From contig MNCI01038224.1 of the NCBI GenBank assembly GCA_015680685.1, forward strand, positions 114,549-178,548: a stretch of 64,000 nucleotides of DNA, in the 5' to 3' direction. This stretch comes from Gnetum montanum. Taxonomy: Eukaryota > Streptophyta > Gnetopsida > Gnetales > Gnetaceae. The notes beneath the pieces were generated by a model that saw only the letters and a list, made by a program, of their open reading frames with translations, did not search any database and was not told where the DNA came from. The position numbers were made by a program, and so were the translations under genes. Positions 34,400 through 48,157 of this stretch are shown here, in pieces; position 1 is the first letter of the stretch, and each line of letters opens with the position of its first letter.

Positions 34400-34970
34400 G
34401 GATGGCTTTACGTCTTGCTGAATTCCTGAGGAACCGTCAAGGTAACCAATATTCACCACACAAACCATAAACAACCACAAGAGGATGTCACGTTTACGCT
34501 TGTGCGCGATAGGGTACAGAGCACATGCAAGACTACCGTAAGACAAGTTTAGTTAACTAGCAATCAAGAAGGCTTTATGTCTCGTAGGGTTCTAGAGGAA
34601 CCATCGAAGCGACCGAGTTGTACCACATGTGATGGGGTATAGAGCGCATGCAAGACTACCATAGGATGGGCAAGCTAACTAGTGATCAAGAAGGCTTTAT
34701 GTCTCGCAGGGTTCCAGAGGAATCGTCGAGGTGACCGATTTGTGCCACACCCGATGGGGTACAGAATGCACGCAAGACTACCATAAGTTGGGCTAGTTAA
34801 TTATCGATCGGAGGTCTTGTGTTTTATAGGGCTCTTAGGGAACCATCGAGGCGACCGATCTGCACCGCACAAAGCGTAAACAACCGCAAGAGGGTTTCAC
34901 GTTTACACTTATGTGTATCAGGGTGTAGAAGGCTCACAGAACTACCGTGACACATGGAAAAGGCATCAAA
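34400..34970 (-). repeat. Leader of element 3 with about 120-bp tandem repeats
   Basis: Four units share GGCTTTATGTCTCG-like starts at 34404, 34571, 34693 and 34813 (spacing 167, 122, 120), each with a GAACCATCGAGGCGACCGA-like segment and ACTACCGTAAG. No gene is seen. This occupies the same position as the GCGTAAAC-rich leader in element 1, with unrelated repeat sequence. Confidence 0.75.
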
Positions 34971-34972
34971 AA

Positions 34973-34991
34973 GGCCCTCTTTCTAGTGCCA
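34973..34991 (-). promoter_or_regulatory. Primer-binding site of element 3
   Basis: TGGCACTAGAAAGAGGGCC on the minus strand, 6 nt after the LTR end. It matches elements 1 and 4 except at two positions. Confidence 0.83.
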
Positions 34992-34997
34992 GAAAAC

Positions 34998-36574
34998 TGT
35001 AGCGACTGAAAACATCGATGGCTGGAAAACACCGAGGGGTCGGTGGGTATGATAGTCTTGACCCTGTACCCACAAGAGGGTCGTGCTAGGTGTGAGTGGA
35101 TATGGGGCACCCTGAACAGTCTGGTTGATCAAAGAGGGACTTAATTGACATCTATATAGCCTTTTGCAACATATAATTTGAAAATGGGAACGAAAGCATG
35201 AAGTAATGTTTAAAATAAATAAGGTAGAAAGTAATGTGAGACATAGCAATAAGCAAGAAATAAAGTAAAATGCAGTTAGAAAAGTGCACCACTCTGAAGC
35301 TACAAGCTTGCTCTGTCAAGATGGGTACAGTCAGTTGCACAGCATTGGGAAGTGCATAAATCCAAAGAGTAACTAGGACATGTAGAGCAAAGCTGCTATG
35401 TGCTTGGGCACAGACTTGGGAGTTGACAATGCGAAACTTCGACCAAGGTGGTAGAAAGGGAGACAAAACAAAATGCTAGCTAAAAATGCTAACTGTTTGT
35501 AGTGTCAAACAGAAAGCTTACAGTGCTCAATGCTCAATGTCACAATGCTTGTTTTAGAACGTCCAGAGATAGTCCAACCCTTTGAGTGCTGCTCATCAGG
35601 GTATTTATAAGGTTAAAGGGCACGCGAAGGGGGTGGTTTGGACGCCATGTGCCTTGGGCCCACGTTGACTTGCTAGCACCGCACGTGCCATGTATGACCG
35701 TTGGACCTGCATGACCATTGTAATGTGAGTCTACTATGCCATAACTGTGAGCCTGCCACACTGTAATTGCACCATTGACATCTGGATAAATGTGCCAACG
35801 GTCCAATTAGGTGAAGTGTATTGATGTCGCACAACGACCTGCATGCTTTGTGACGTAGCATGCTTGGCATAGCATCTTGTTGTGCATTCTGCTACATGTG
35901 TGTTGCATGCTCGCTACGCTATGCTATGCTATGTAGCATAGTGTAGCGTAGTGACTGGCCTTAGTCATGAAAACTTTGCCAATGTGCAAACTTTGCTTCC
36001 TGTGTTGCAAGACTTGCAAACTTGCTAATTTTTCCCTTTGAGCTACCTTCTGCCAATTTTGCAGGATTGCTACGCCTTGTTGCGCCATGTAGCTTACCGT
36101 AGCGTAGCAGCAAACATGATCCATCGCTTCCTGACAGAAAGGGACATTGTTGAAGGACTTGAAGTTGGGAGATGGAGCTGGTTGTATAGCTATTTCCATG
36201 CTATGCTATGCTACATAGCATAGCGTAGCATGGAACTTGATTCTGCAATTTTTTTGAAGCTTTCTATGCTACATAGCGGGGTGTAGCGTAGTGTAGCAGA
36301 TTTTGTGACTTAGAAAACTTGCCAAACTATTTTGCACATCCTGAGCACTGCTATCAACTCTGTGCACCATTTCTGAGTAGGTTGTTGGCTAGGAAAACTA
36401 CTTAGGTAGACATGCAAGATGATCCATAGAGCCTATTTACACCTAAAGTAGAAAATTTGTTGAACTAGCCGGCCTGAATTCAGGGCGTTCTCCTCCTGAA
36501 GAACTATCGTGGTGCTACATGAATTACAAGGCTTGGTGAAGCGAGAATGACTTCAAATTTTTTGGGATGTTTCA
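34998..36574 (-). repeat. 5' LTR of element 3
   Basis: This LTR of 1577 bp reads TGTAGCGAC...GATGTTTCA on the plus strand and is the inverted homologue of 25940-27540. TATAAATA lies at 35602-35609 (minus). Palindromic GCATAGC words lie at 35905-35955, 36095-36110, 36195-36235 and 36265-36300. Small ORFs inside are not genes. Confidence 0.9.
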
Positions 36575-37306
36575 AAGCTGAAAAGCATTTGTTTGCAAAT
36601 TTCATCCTTTATGCAGGAGAGTTTTTGGACTCATGGAACTCATGTCTAAAACCTTTGCTTTTCTTCTGTCATTTCTATGTTGTGCTATGCTATGTAGCAT
36701 AGCGTAGTGGCTAGCGTATCCTGCTTCCTTATTTAATTTGCCAATTTCTAGCAAGAAAATTTGCTCGAGGCCTATCGATTAAGTGGGGTAAAAATTTTTG
36801 AAGGTCAAAGTCTTGTCAAAGTGTCATTTTCTTCTTGGAATCACTTTGCAAAATGGACCTTTCCTCTTTACTTTTTTTGCTACGCTGTGCTATGCTATAT
36901 AGCATAGCATAGCGTAGCATCTTACATTGATTGAATCTTGTCTTATCTTTGTAATTACTTTTTCACTTCGCACTTGGAAACTTAAGCAACTATTTTTCAA
37001 GGTCTACTACACTACATAGCATAGCATAATTCTTTACTAGAAAACTTGCTAAACTTTTTTTCTTATCCCAAACACTTTCAACAACTCCTAGCCTGGTTTC
37101 TGCATAAATTGTCAATGGGGTCGATTGTTCAATTGGGCAAGATGGAGAGTTTGATGAGTCTGTTAGCCTTGGAGGTAGAAAACTTGCTAGACTAGACAAT
37201 GTACCCTCAGTATGAACCATCATGACACTACACTTGTTGAAATCCTCGCCTAAGTTTCAAGACTCTACTGAAACATGAGAGTCCTGAAATTATATGGTGT
37301 TTCAAA
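36575..37306 (-). repeat. Truncated LTR of a related element
   Basis: The right end ATGGTGTTTCA is the same kind of LTR terminus as in the other elements (TGAAACACC on the minus strand). GCTATGC palindromes at 36681-36715 and 36879-36918 and the AGAAAACTTGCTAAACTT segment resemble the element 3 LTR. The rest is not alignable by eye, so it is another subfamily or an older copy. Its left part is cut off at the end of the element 3 LTR, suggesting element 3 inserted into it. Confidence 0.6.
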
Positions 37307-40300
37307 GGGCATTCTCAGGGAGGGCACTCTTAGGAAGGGTGCTCTCCAAAAGAACACTCTCAATGAGGGCACTTTTAAGGTGAACACTCTCATGTGCGTA
37401 ACAAAAGATGCTCTCATGGATAACACTCTTGTGGAGGGTGATCTCAAAGAGAACACTCTCGTGAAGGCCACTCTCAAGGAGAATGCTCTTAGGGAGGGCA
37501 CTCTTCAACAAAATGCTTTCAATGAGGATGCTCTTGGGAGAATGCTCCCAGCGAGTACCTTCTCAAAGAGAATGCTCTTCGGAAGGCCACTTTAATGGAG
37601 GGCACTCTCAAGGAGAATGCTCTCAGGGAGGGTAATCTCATGTAGAATGCTCTTAAGAAGGATGCTCTCAAGGAGGGTATCCCTAGGGAGATTGATCTCA
37701 AGGAGGGCGTTCTAATGGAGGTAGCCCTCCAAGAGAAAAATCTCAACAAGAGCACTCTCAAGGAGAACACTCTCACATGCATAACATAAAGTTCTCTCAG
37801 GGAGAACACTCTGAGGGAGAACACTCTAAGGGAGAGCACTCTAAGGGAGAGTGCTTACTAGGAGGGCACCCTCCGAGAAGGATCTTAGAATGAGGGCACT
37901 CTCAAGGAGAACACTCTTACATGTATAGCATAATACACTCTAATAGAACGTGCTCTCAAGTAGAATGCTCTCTAAAAGGCTTCTCTAATGAAGAGCACTC
38001 TTAGAGAGGGTGCTCTCATGGAGAATGTTCTTAAGGAGGATGGTCTTGAGGAGGGCATCCTTAGGGAGACCACTCTTAGGAAGGGCATTCTCAGGGAGGG
38101 CACTTCTAGGAAGGGTGCTCTTTGAAAGAACGCTACAACCAGGGCACTATCAAGGTGAACACTATCACATGTGTAATGCAAGGTGCTCTCATGGACAATG
38201 CTCTCATAAAGGGCACTCTCAAGGAGAATGCTCTTGTGGAGGCCACTCCAACAGAGGCCACTCTCAGGGAGAATTCTCTTGGGGAGGGCACTCTCAATGA
38301 GGGCACTCTTCGACAAAATTCTTTCAATGAAGGCACTCAAGGGAGAACGCTCCTGGTGAGGGTGCTCTCAAGGAGAACGCTCTTCGAAAAACCACTCTAA
38401 TGCAATGTGCTCTCAAGAAAAATGCTCTCATGGAGGATGATCTCATAGAGAAAACTCTTAAGGAGAACTTTCTCAAGGAGGGTGTCACTAGGGAGACTGA
38501 TCTTAGGGAGGGCATTCTAATGGAGGGTGCTCTCCAAGTGAATGCTCTCAACAAGGGTGCTCTTGAGGAGAACAGTCTCATGTGCATAACGCAAGGTGCT
38601 CTCAAGGAGAATGCTCTGAGGGAGATCATTCTAAGAGAGATCACTCTTCGTGAGGGCATCCTCCAAGAGGGAGCTCTCAACAAGGATGCTCTCGAGGAGA
38701 ACACTCTCATGTGCAGAGCGCAAGGTGCTCTTAGGGAAGGCACTCTCAAGGAGAAAAATCTTTGAAAGGCCACTCTAAAGAAGGAGGCTCTCAAGCAGAA
38801 TGCTCTTAGGATGGGTGCTCTCATGGAGGGTGCTCTCACGGAGAATGCTTTTAAGGAGTACACTCTCGAGGAGGGTGTCCTCAAGGGGATCGATCTCAGG
38901 GAGGGAGTTCTCAAGGAGGGTACTCTTAAGAATGGTGCTCTCAACAAAGATGCTCTCAAGGAGAACACTCACACAAGGGTGCAAGGTGCTCTCAATGAGG
39001 GTGCTCTCAAGGATAATGCTCTCCCATAGGCAGATCTAACATAGAAAACTCTCAGGGAGAACGCTCTCAGGGAGGGAACTTTCATGGAGAATGTTCTTAA
39101 GGAGGAAGCTATTGACAATGGTGTCCTTAGGGAGATAGCTTTTAGCGAGGGTGTTCTTAGGAAGGGAACTCTTAGAAAGGGCACTCTCCAAAAGAATGCT
39201 CTCAAGGGGGGTGATCTCAAGGTGAACACTTACATGTGTAATGCAAGATGCTCTCATGGAAAACACTTTCGTGGAGGGCACTCTAAAGGAGAATGCTCTC
39301 GTGGAGGCCACTCTTAGGGAGAACACTCTTAGGGAGGGTGCTCTCAAGGGCACTCTTTGATAAAATGCTCTCAACGAGGATACTCCAAGGAGAACACTCC
39401 TAGTGAGGGCCCTCTCAGAGAGAATTCTCTTCGGAAAGTCGCTCTAATGAAGGGTGCTCTCAAGGAGAATGCTCTTGAGGAGGGCAATCTCACATAGAAT
39501 GCTCTTAAGGAGGACACTCTCAAGGAGGGCATCCCCAAGGAGACTAATCTCAAGGAGTGCATTCTAATGAGAGGTATCCCTCCAAGAGAACAATCTCAAC
39601 AAGGAAGCTCTCGAGGAGAACACTCTCACATGCATAGTGCAAGGTGCTCTCAGGGAGAATGCTCTGAGGGAGGTCACTCTGAGGGAGAGCACTCTCCACA
39701 AAGACACCCTCTAAGAGGGAGCTCTCAATGAGGGCACTCTTGAGAAGAACACTCTCATGTGCATAGCACAAGGTATTCTCAGGGAAGGCACTCTCAAGGA
39801 TAATAATCTCTAAAAGGCTACTCTAATGGAGGGTGCTCTCAAGGAGGGCAGTCTCATGAAGAATGTTTTTAAAAAGGATGATCTTGAGGAGGGCGTCCTT
39901 AGGGAGACTGCTCTCAGGGAGGGCACTCTTAGGAAGTGTTCTCTCTAAAAGAACACTCTCAACAAGGGCACTCTTGAGGTGAATACTATCATGTGCGTAA
40001 TGTAAGGTGCTCTCATGGACAATGCTCTCATGGAGGGTGCTCTCAAGGAGAACGCTCTCGTGTAGGCTGTTCCAACAGAGGCCACTCTTAGGAAGAATGC
40101 TCTTGGGGAGGGCGCTCTCAACACAGGCACTCTTTGACAAAACAATCTCAATGAGTGCACTCCAAGGATAATGCTCCTGTTTAGGGTGCTCTCAAAGAGA
40201 ACACTCTTCAAAAGGCCACTCTAACATAGGGTGCTCTCAAGAATAACACTCTTGTGGAGGGCAATCTCATAGAGAACTCTCTTAAGCGAGACATTCTTAA

Positions 40301-43300
40301 GGAGGGAATCACTAGGGAGACCACTCTCAAGGAGGGTGTTCTAATCAAGGATTCTCTCCAAGAGAATTCTCTCAACAAGGGCGCTCTCGAGAAGAACACT
40401 ATCACATGCATAATGTAAGGTTCTCTCACGGTGAACACTCTAAGGGAGTTCACTCTAAGGGAGAGCACTCTCTGGGAGGGCACCCTCTGAGAGGGATATC
40501 TCAAGAAGGGCACTCTCAAGAAGAACACTCTCACATGCATAGCACAAGGCACTTTTAGGAAAGGCACTCTCAAAGAGAATGCTCTCCAAAATGCTACTCT
40601 TATGGAGGAATCTCTCAAGGAAAACACTCTCAAGGAGGGAAATCTCACATAGAACATTCTTAAGGAGGACTCTCTTGAGTAGGGTGTCCTCAAGGAGATT
40701 ACTCTCAAGGAGGGCATTCTAATGGGGGGTGCTCTCAAAGAGAACTCTTTCAACAAGGGTGATCTTGAGGAGAACACTCTCACATGCATAATGCAAGGTG
40801 CTCTCAATGAGAATGCTCTGAGGGAGGTTCCTCTGAGGAAGATCACTCTCCATAAGGGTGCTCTCCAAGAGGGAGCTCTCAACAAGGGTGCTTTTGAGGA
40901 GAACACTCTCACATGAGGAGCACAAGGCGCTCTTGAGGAGAATAATCTCTGAAAGGCTACTCTAATGGAGGAGGCTCTCAAGGAGAATGCTCTCAGGGAG
41001 GGTGCTCTTGAGGAGGGCACTCTCGCAGAGAACGCTCTTAAAGAGGACGCTCTCGATCAGGGCATCCTCAAGGAGACCAATCTCAGGGAGGGCGTTCTCA
41101 AGGAGGGAACTCTTAGGAAGCATGATCTCTGATAGAACACTCTTAATGAGGATGCTCTTAAGGAGAACACTCAGACTAGGGTGCAAGGTGCTTTCATGGA
41201 GGCCGCTCTCAAGGAGAAGGCTCTCACAGAGGTAGATATAATGTAGAAAGCTGTCAAGGAGAATGCTCTCAGGGAGGGCACTCTCATGGAGAATACTCTT
41301 AAGGAGGATGCTATCGATGATGGCATCCTTAGGGAGATAACTCTCAGGGAGGGCATTCTAAGAAAGGGCACTCTCCAAAAGAATGCTCTCTCGAGGTGAA
41401 CACTCTCATGTGCATAACACAAGATGCTCTCATGGACAACACTCTCATGGAGGGCACTCTCAAGGAGAACGCTCTCATGGATGCCACTCTAATGGAGGCT
41501 ACTCTCAGGGAGAACACTCTCGAGAAGGGCACTCTAGAGGGCACTCTTCCGCAGAACACTCTCAAGGAGGGTGCTCCAGGGAGAACACTCTCAATGAGGG
41601 CCCTCTCAAAGAGAACGCTCTATGAAAGGCCACTCTAATAGAGTGTGCTCTAAAGGAGAATTCTCTCAGGGAGGGTGTCCCTGACATGACCAACCTCAAG
41701 GAGGGTGTTCTAATGTAGGGCACTCTTCAAGAGAACACTCTCAACAAGGGAGCTCTTGAGGAGAACACTCTCATGTGTGTAACACAAGGTGTTCTTAGGG
41801 AGAGCACTCTAAGGGAGGTTGCTTTGATGGAGAGCACTCTTCGAGAGCCTGCCCTCTGAGAGAGAGCTCTCAAAGAGGGCACTCTTAAGGAGAACACTCT
41901 CATGTACAATGCTTTCATGGAGGGTTCTCTCAAGGAGAATGCTCTCTTAGAGGTTGCTCTAATGGAGGTCTCCCTCAAGGAGAATGCTCTTGAGGAGGGC
42001 ACTCTCACTGAGGGCACTCTTTAACTAAATGCTTTCAATGAGGGAGCTCTAGGGAGAATGCTCCCGGTAAGGGTGCTCTAAAATAGAATGCTCTTCGGAA
42101 GGCTAATCTAACGGAGTGCACCCTCAAGAAGAACACTCTCATGAAGAGCACTCTTAAGGAGGATACTTCAAGGAGGGTGTCCCTAAGGAGACTACTCTCA
42201 AGAAGGATTTTCCAAGAGAATGCTCTCAACAAGGGTCCTCTTGAGGAGAAAACTCGCACATGCATAATACAAGGTGCTCTTAGGTAGAATGCTCTGAGGG
42301 AGGTCGCTCTACAGGAGAGTGCTCTCCATGAGTGTGCACTCAAAGAGGGAGCTCTCAATAAGGGTGCTCTCAAGAAGAACACTCTCACATGTGGAGCACA
42401 AGGCACTCTCGGGGAAGGTGGTCTCTAGAAGAACAATCTCCAAAAGGTAGCTCTAATGGAGGAGGCTCTCAAGGAGAATGCTCTTAGGGAGGGCACTTTC
42501 GAGGAAGGTGCTCTCATGGAGAATGCTCTTAAGGAGGACACTCTCAAGGAGGGTGTCCTTAGGGAGACCAATCTCAGGGAGGGCATTCTCAAAGAGGGAA
42601 CTCTTAGGAAGGGTGCTCTTTGATAGAACACTCTCAATGAGGATGCTCTTCAGATGAACACTCACATGAGGGCATAAGGTGCTCTCATGGAGGGTTCTCT
42701 CAAGGAGAATTCTCTCATGAAGGCCACTCTAACAAAGGCCACTCTCAATAAGAATGCTCTTAGGGAGGGCACTCTCAAGGAGGGCACTATTCGACAACAT
42801 GATCTCAACGAGGATGATCTAAGGAGAATGCTACTAGTGAGGGCCCTCTCAAAGAAAAAACTCTTTGGAAGGCCACTCTAACAAAGGCCTCTCTCAAGGA
42901 AAACACTCTCGGGTAGGGCAATCTCACATAGAATGCTCTTAAAGAGGACACTCTCAAGAAGGGCATCCCTAGGGAGATTGATCTCAAAATGGAGGTATCT
43001 CTCCAACAGAATAATCTGAACAAGGGTGTTCTCGAGGAGAACACTCTCATGTGCATAATGCAAGGTGCTCTCAGGGAGAATGCTCTAAGGGAGGTTGCTC
43101 TGATAGAGAGTGCTCTCTAGGAGGATGCCCTCTGAGAGGGAGCTCTCAATAAGGGTGCTCTCGTGGAGAACACTCTCATGTGTGTAGCACAAGGCATTCT
43201 TTAGGAAGGAAATCTCAAGGAGAATTCTCTCTGAAATACCACTCTAATGGAGGATGCTCTCAAGGAGAATTCTCTTAGGGAGGATGATCTCATGGAGAAC

Positions 43301-45455
43301 ATTCTTAAGGAGGATGCTCTAAAGGAGGGCATCCTCATGGAGATGGCTCTAAAGGAGGGCATTCTAAGGGAGGGCACTCTTAGAAAGGGTGCTCTCTGAA
43401 GGAATGCTCTCAATGAGGGCACTCTTGAGGTGAACACTCTCATGTGCATAACATAAGGTGCTCTCATGAACAACACTCTCATGGAAGGTGCTCTCAAGAA
43501 GAACACTTTCACAGAGGTCACTCTCAAGGAGAACGCTCTCAAGGAGGGCACTCTTCAATAAAATGCTCTCAATGAGGGCACTCCAAAGAGAATGCTACTA
43601 GTGACGGTGCTATCAAAGAGAATGCTATTGGGAAGGCTACTCTAATAGTAGGTTCTCTCAAGAAGAACACTCTTCAGAAGGCCACTCTAATGAAGGGTGC
43701 TCTTAAGAAGAATGCTCTCATGGAGGGTCATCTCATGGAGAACACTCTTAAGAACGATGCTCTCAAGGAGGGAATCCCCTGGGAGACCACTCTCAACGAG
43801 GGTGTTCTAATGGAGGGCACTCTCTAAGAGAATGCTCTTAATAAGGGCACTCTTAAGGAGAACACTCTCACATTCGTAATACAAGGTGCTCTCAGAGAGA
43901 ACACTCTAAGGGAGGTCACTCTAAGGAAGAGTGCTCTCCGAGGGGCCAGCCTCTGAGAGGGAGCTCTCAACGAGGGAGCTCTCAAGGAGAACACTCTCAT
44001 AGGAGTAGCGCAAGGTGCTCTCAGGGAAGGTACTCTCAAGGAGAATGCTCTTTGAAAGGCTGCTAAATGGAGGATGCTCTCAGGGAGGGCACTCTCATGG
44101 AGAATGTTGTTAAGGAGGATGCTCTCGAGGAGGGAATCCTCAAGGAGGGCATTCTTAGTAAGGACACTCTTAGGAAGGGTCTAAAAGAACACTCTCAATG
44201 AGGATACTCTTAGTCTAAACACTCTCACATCCATAATATAAGGTGCTCTCATGGACAATGCTCTCATGGAGGGTGCTCTCAAGGAGAACAATCTTAGAGA
44301 GGCCGCTCTAATGGAGGTTGCTCTTAGGGAGAATTCTCTCAGGGAGGGTGCTCTCAAGCAAGGTACTCTTCGATAAAATGCTCTCAATGAGGACACTCTA
44401 AGGAGAACGCTCCTAGTAAGGATGCTCTCAAAGAGAACGCCTCTCTAATGGAGGGCACTCTCAAAAAGAATGCTCTTATAGAGGACGATCTCACAAAGAC
44501 TGCTCTTAAGGAGGATGCTCTCAAGGAGGGCATTCTAATAGAGGGAGCCCTCTAGGAGAACACTCTCAACAAGGGTGCTCTTGATGAGAACACTCTCACG
44601 CATGTAATGCAAGGTGCTCTTAGGGAGAACGTTGTAAGGGAGGTTGCTCTAAGGGAGAGTGCCCTCCGTGAAGGTGCCCTCCGAGAGGGAACTCTGAATG
44701 AGGGAACTCTTGAGGAGAACACTCTCATGTATGTAGTGCAAGGCACTCTCAAGGAGAACAATCTTCAAAAGGCCACTCTAACTAAGAAGGCTCTCAAGGA
44801 GAATTCTCTTGAGGAGGGCACTCTCATGGAGAATGCTCTTAAGAATGCTCTCAAGTAGGGAGCCCTCAAGGAGATAGCTCTAATGGAGGGTGCTCTCAAG
44901 GAGGATGATCTTATGAAGAATGCTCTTAAGGAGGATGCTCTTAAGTAGGACATTCTCGAGGAGGGCATCCTTAGGGAGACTACTCTTAGGGAGGGTCTAA
45001 TCAAGGAGGGCATTCTTAGGAAGGCTCTTCTCTAATAGAATGCTCTCAATGAGGATGCTCTCAAGGAGAAGACTCACACAAGGATGCAAGGTGCTCTCAT
45101 GGAGGGTGCTCTCAAGGAGAATGCTCTCACAGAGGTAGATCTAAATTAGAAAGCTCTCAGGGAGGGCATTCTCACAAAGAACACTCCTAAGGAGGATGCT
45201 ATCGAGGATGGCATCCTTAGGGAGATAGCTCTTAGGGAGGGTGTTCTCATGGAGGTCACTCTTAGGAAGGGCATGCTCCAAAAGAACGTTCTCAATAAGG
45301 GCACTCTCGAGGTAAACACTCTCACATGTGTAACACAAGGTGCTCTCATGGAAAATGCTCTTAAGGAGAATTCTCTCACAAAGGTTGCTCTAACGTAGGC
45401 CACTCTCAATAAGAACACTCTCAGCAAGGGTGCTCTCGATAAGGGTGCTCTCAAC

Positions 45456-45531
45456 TCTACCTCCTTCTATATATGTTGATTGGGTTAGTTTTAGCCACAC
45501 CATCCTACACCCTTATAAATTTTTTCATGAA
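45456..45531 (+). repeat. Conserved 75-bp module, copy 1
   Basis: It carries TATATGTTGATTGGG, GCCACACCATCCT and CACCCTTATAAATTT and occurs four times in or at the edge of the array (45456, 49592 inverted, 50164, 54521). The function is unknown. CCTTATAAATTT looks TATA-like. Confidence 0.75.
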
Positions 45532-47795
45532 GAACTAGCTAAATGAAAGCGATCTTAAGGAAAGCACTCTCATGTGTGTAGTGCAAGGAGCTCTTGGGGA
45601 GGACACTCTTAAGGAGAGCACTCTCTAAAATACCACTCTAATGGAGGGTGCTCTCAGGGAGGGCACTCTCATGGAGAATGCTCTTAAGGGGGAAACTCTT
45701 AAGGAGGGTGTCCTTAGGGAGATCACTATCAAGTAGGACATTCTTAAGGAGGGCATTGTTAGGAAGGATGCTCTCTGACAAAATGCTCTCAACAAGGACA
45801 CTCTCAAGAAGAACACTCACACAAGGGTGCAAGTTGCTCTCATGGAGGGCACTCTCAAGGAGAACGCTCTCATGGAGGCATCTCTAACATAGAAAGCTCT
45901 TAGGAAGAATGTTCTTAGTGTGGGCACTTTCACAGAAAACACGCTTGGAGGACACTATCAAGGATGGCATCCTCAAGGAGACAACTCTCATGGAGGCCAT
46001 TCTCAGGGAGGGCACTCTTAGGAAGGGCACTCTACAAAAGAATGCTCTCAATTAGGGCACTCTTGAGGTGAACACTCTAACATGCATAACACAAGATGCT
46101 CTTATGGAAAATGTTCTCAAGGAGGGTGCTCTCAAGGAGAATTCTCTTGCGGAGGCCACTCTCACAGAGAACACTCTCAGGAAGGGGGTTCTCAAGGAGG
46201 GCACTCTTTGATAGAACCCTCTCAATGAGGATGCCCTAGGAAGAATGCTCCTAGCAAGGGGCCTCTCAAGGAGAACACTCTTTAGAAGGCTACTCTAATA
46301 GAGGGTGCTCTCAAGGAGAATGCTCTTGGGGAGGGTGTCCCTAATGAGATCGATCTCAAGGAGGGCATTGTAATCGAGGGTGCTCTCCAAGAGAACACAC
46401 TCAATAAGGGCTCTCTTAAGAAGAACACTCTCACATGAATAACACTAGTTGCTCTCAAGGAGAACACTTTGAGAAAGGTCACTTTGAGAGAGATCATTCT
46501 CCTAGAGGGCATCCTCCAAGGGGGAGCTCTCAATGAGGGCACTCTCGAAGAGAACACTTTCATGTGTGTAGTGCCAGTTACTCTCGGGAAAGATGCTCTC
46601 AAGGACAATTCTCTCTGAAAGGACACTCTAATGGAGGATGCTCTCAGGGAGGGTGCTCCCATGGAGAATGTTCTTAAGGAGGATGCTCTCGAGGAGGGCA
46701 TCCTTAGGGAGACCACTGTCAGGGAGGGTGTTCTCAGGGAGGGCACTCTCAAGAAGGGTGCTCTCTAAAAGAACACTCTCAATAAGGGCACTCTCGAGGT
46801 GAACACCATCATGTGCATAACCTAAGGTGCTCTCATGGATAACACTCTAATGGAGGGTGCTCTCAAGGAGAACGCTCTCACAGAGGCCACTTCAATGGAG
46901 GCCTCTCTAAGGGAGCATGCTCTTGGGAAGGGTGCTCTCAATGAGGGCAATCTTTGACAAAACACTCTTAATGAAGATGCTTGAAGGAGAACGCTCTTGA
47001 TGAGGGTCCTCTCAAAGAGAACACTCTTCAGAAGGTCACTCTAATGGAGTACACTCTTAAGGAGAATGCTCTCAAAGAGGGCAATCTCATGTAGAACACT
47101 CTTAAGGAGGAAACTCTCAAGGAGGGCATTCTAATGGAGGGTGCTCTCCAAGAGAATGCTCTCAACACGGACACTCTCGAGGAGAATACTCTTACATGTG
47201 TAACGCAAGGTGCTCTCAGGGAGAATGCTCTAAGGAAGGTCACTCTGATGGAGAAAGCTCTCCATGTGGGCATCCTCTAATAGGGAGCTCTCAACATGGG
47301 CACTCTTGAGGAGAACACTCTCATGTGCTGAGTGAAGGTGCTCTCAGGGAAGGTGCTCTCAAGGAGAACAATCTCTGAAAGGCTACTCTAACGGAGGAGG
47401 CTCTCAAGGAGAGCGCTCTTAGGGAGGGCACTCTTATGGAGAATGCTCTTAAAAAGGAAACTCTCAAGGAGGGCATCCTTAGGAGGAAAAATCTCAGGGA
47501 GAGCATTCTCAAGGAGGGCACTCTTAGGAAGGGTGCTATTTGATAGAATGCTCTCAATGAAAACGCTCTTGAGGAGAACACTCACATGAGGACGCAAGGT
47601 GTTCTCATGGAGGGCGCTCTTAAGGAGAATGCTCTCTCGAAGGTAGATCTAATGTAGAAATCTCTTAGGGAGGGCACTCTCATAAAGAATGCTCTTAAGG
47701 AGGATGCTATCAAGGATGGCATCCTTAGAGAGATAGCTCTCAAGGATGGCATTCTCATGGAGGGCTCTCTAAGGAAGGGCACTCTCCAAAAGAAC

Positions 47796-47959
47796 GCTCT
47801 CAATGAGGGTGCTCTCGAGGAGAACACTCTCACATGTGTAGCACAAGGCACTCTTGGAGAAGGTGCTCTCAATGAGGGCACTCTTTGAAAAAACACTCTC
47901 AACAAGGACGCTCTAGGGAGAATGTTCCCAATGAGGGCACTCTCAAAGAGAATGCTCTT
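47796..47959 (+). repeat. 164-bp duplicated segment, copy 1
   Basis: I see no difference from 48158-48321 by eye. The offset is 362 bp, so the duplication event was 362 bp long, far larger than the basic unit. Confidence 0.8.
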
Positions 47960-48157
47960 AGGGAGGGCATTCCTAGAAAGACTGATCTCAAGGAGGGCAT
48001 TCAAATGGAGGGTGCTCTCTAAGAGAACACTCTCAACAAGGGTGCTCTCGAGGAGAACACTCTCACATGTGTAATACAAGGTGCTCTCAAAGAGAATGCT
48101 CTAAGGGAGGTTGGTCTCAGGAAGAGCCCTCTCTGGGAGGATGCCCTCTAAGAGGGA

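Larger units (their letters stand above)
27541..36574 (-). mobile_element. Element 3: internally deleted Tat/Ogre-like element
   Basis: In minus-strand order it has 5' LTR (34998-36574), primer-binding site, leader repeats, gag (34335-32640), antisense gene copy C, splice acceptor and a pol start, then a junction to post-integrase-type repeats (27541-27647). RT, RNase H and integrase are missing, as are the gag C-terminus and protease. Its 3' LTR is not present; the neighbour on that side is the plus-strand LTR of element 2. Either element 2 inserted into the element 3 3' UTR, or a rearrangement joined them. Confidence 0.8.
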
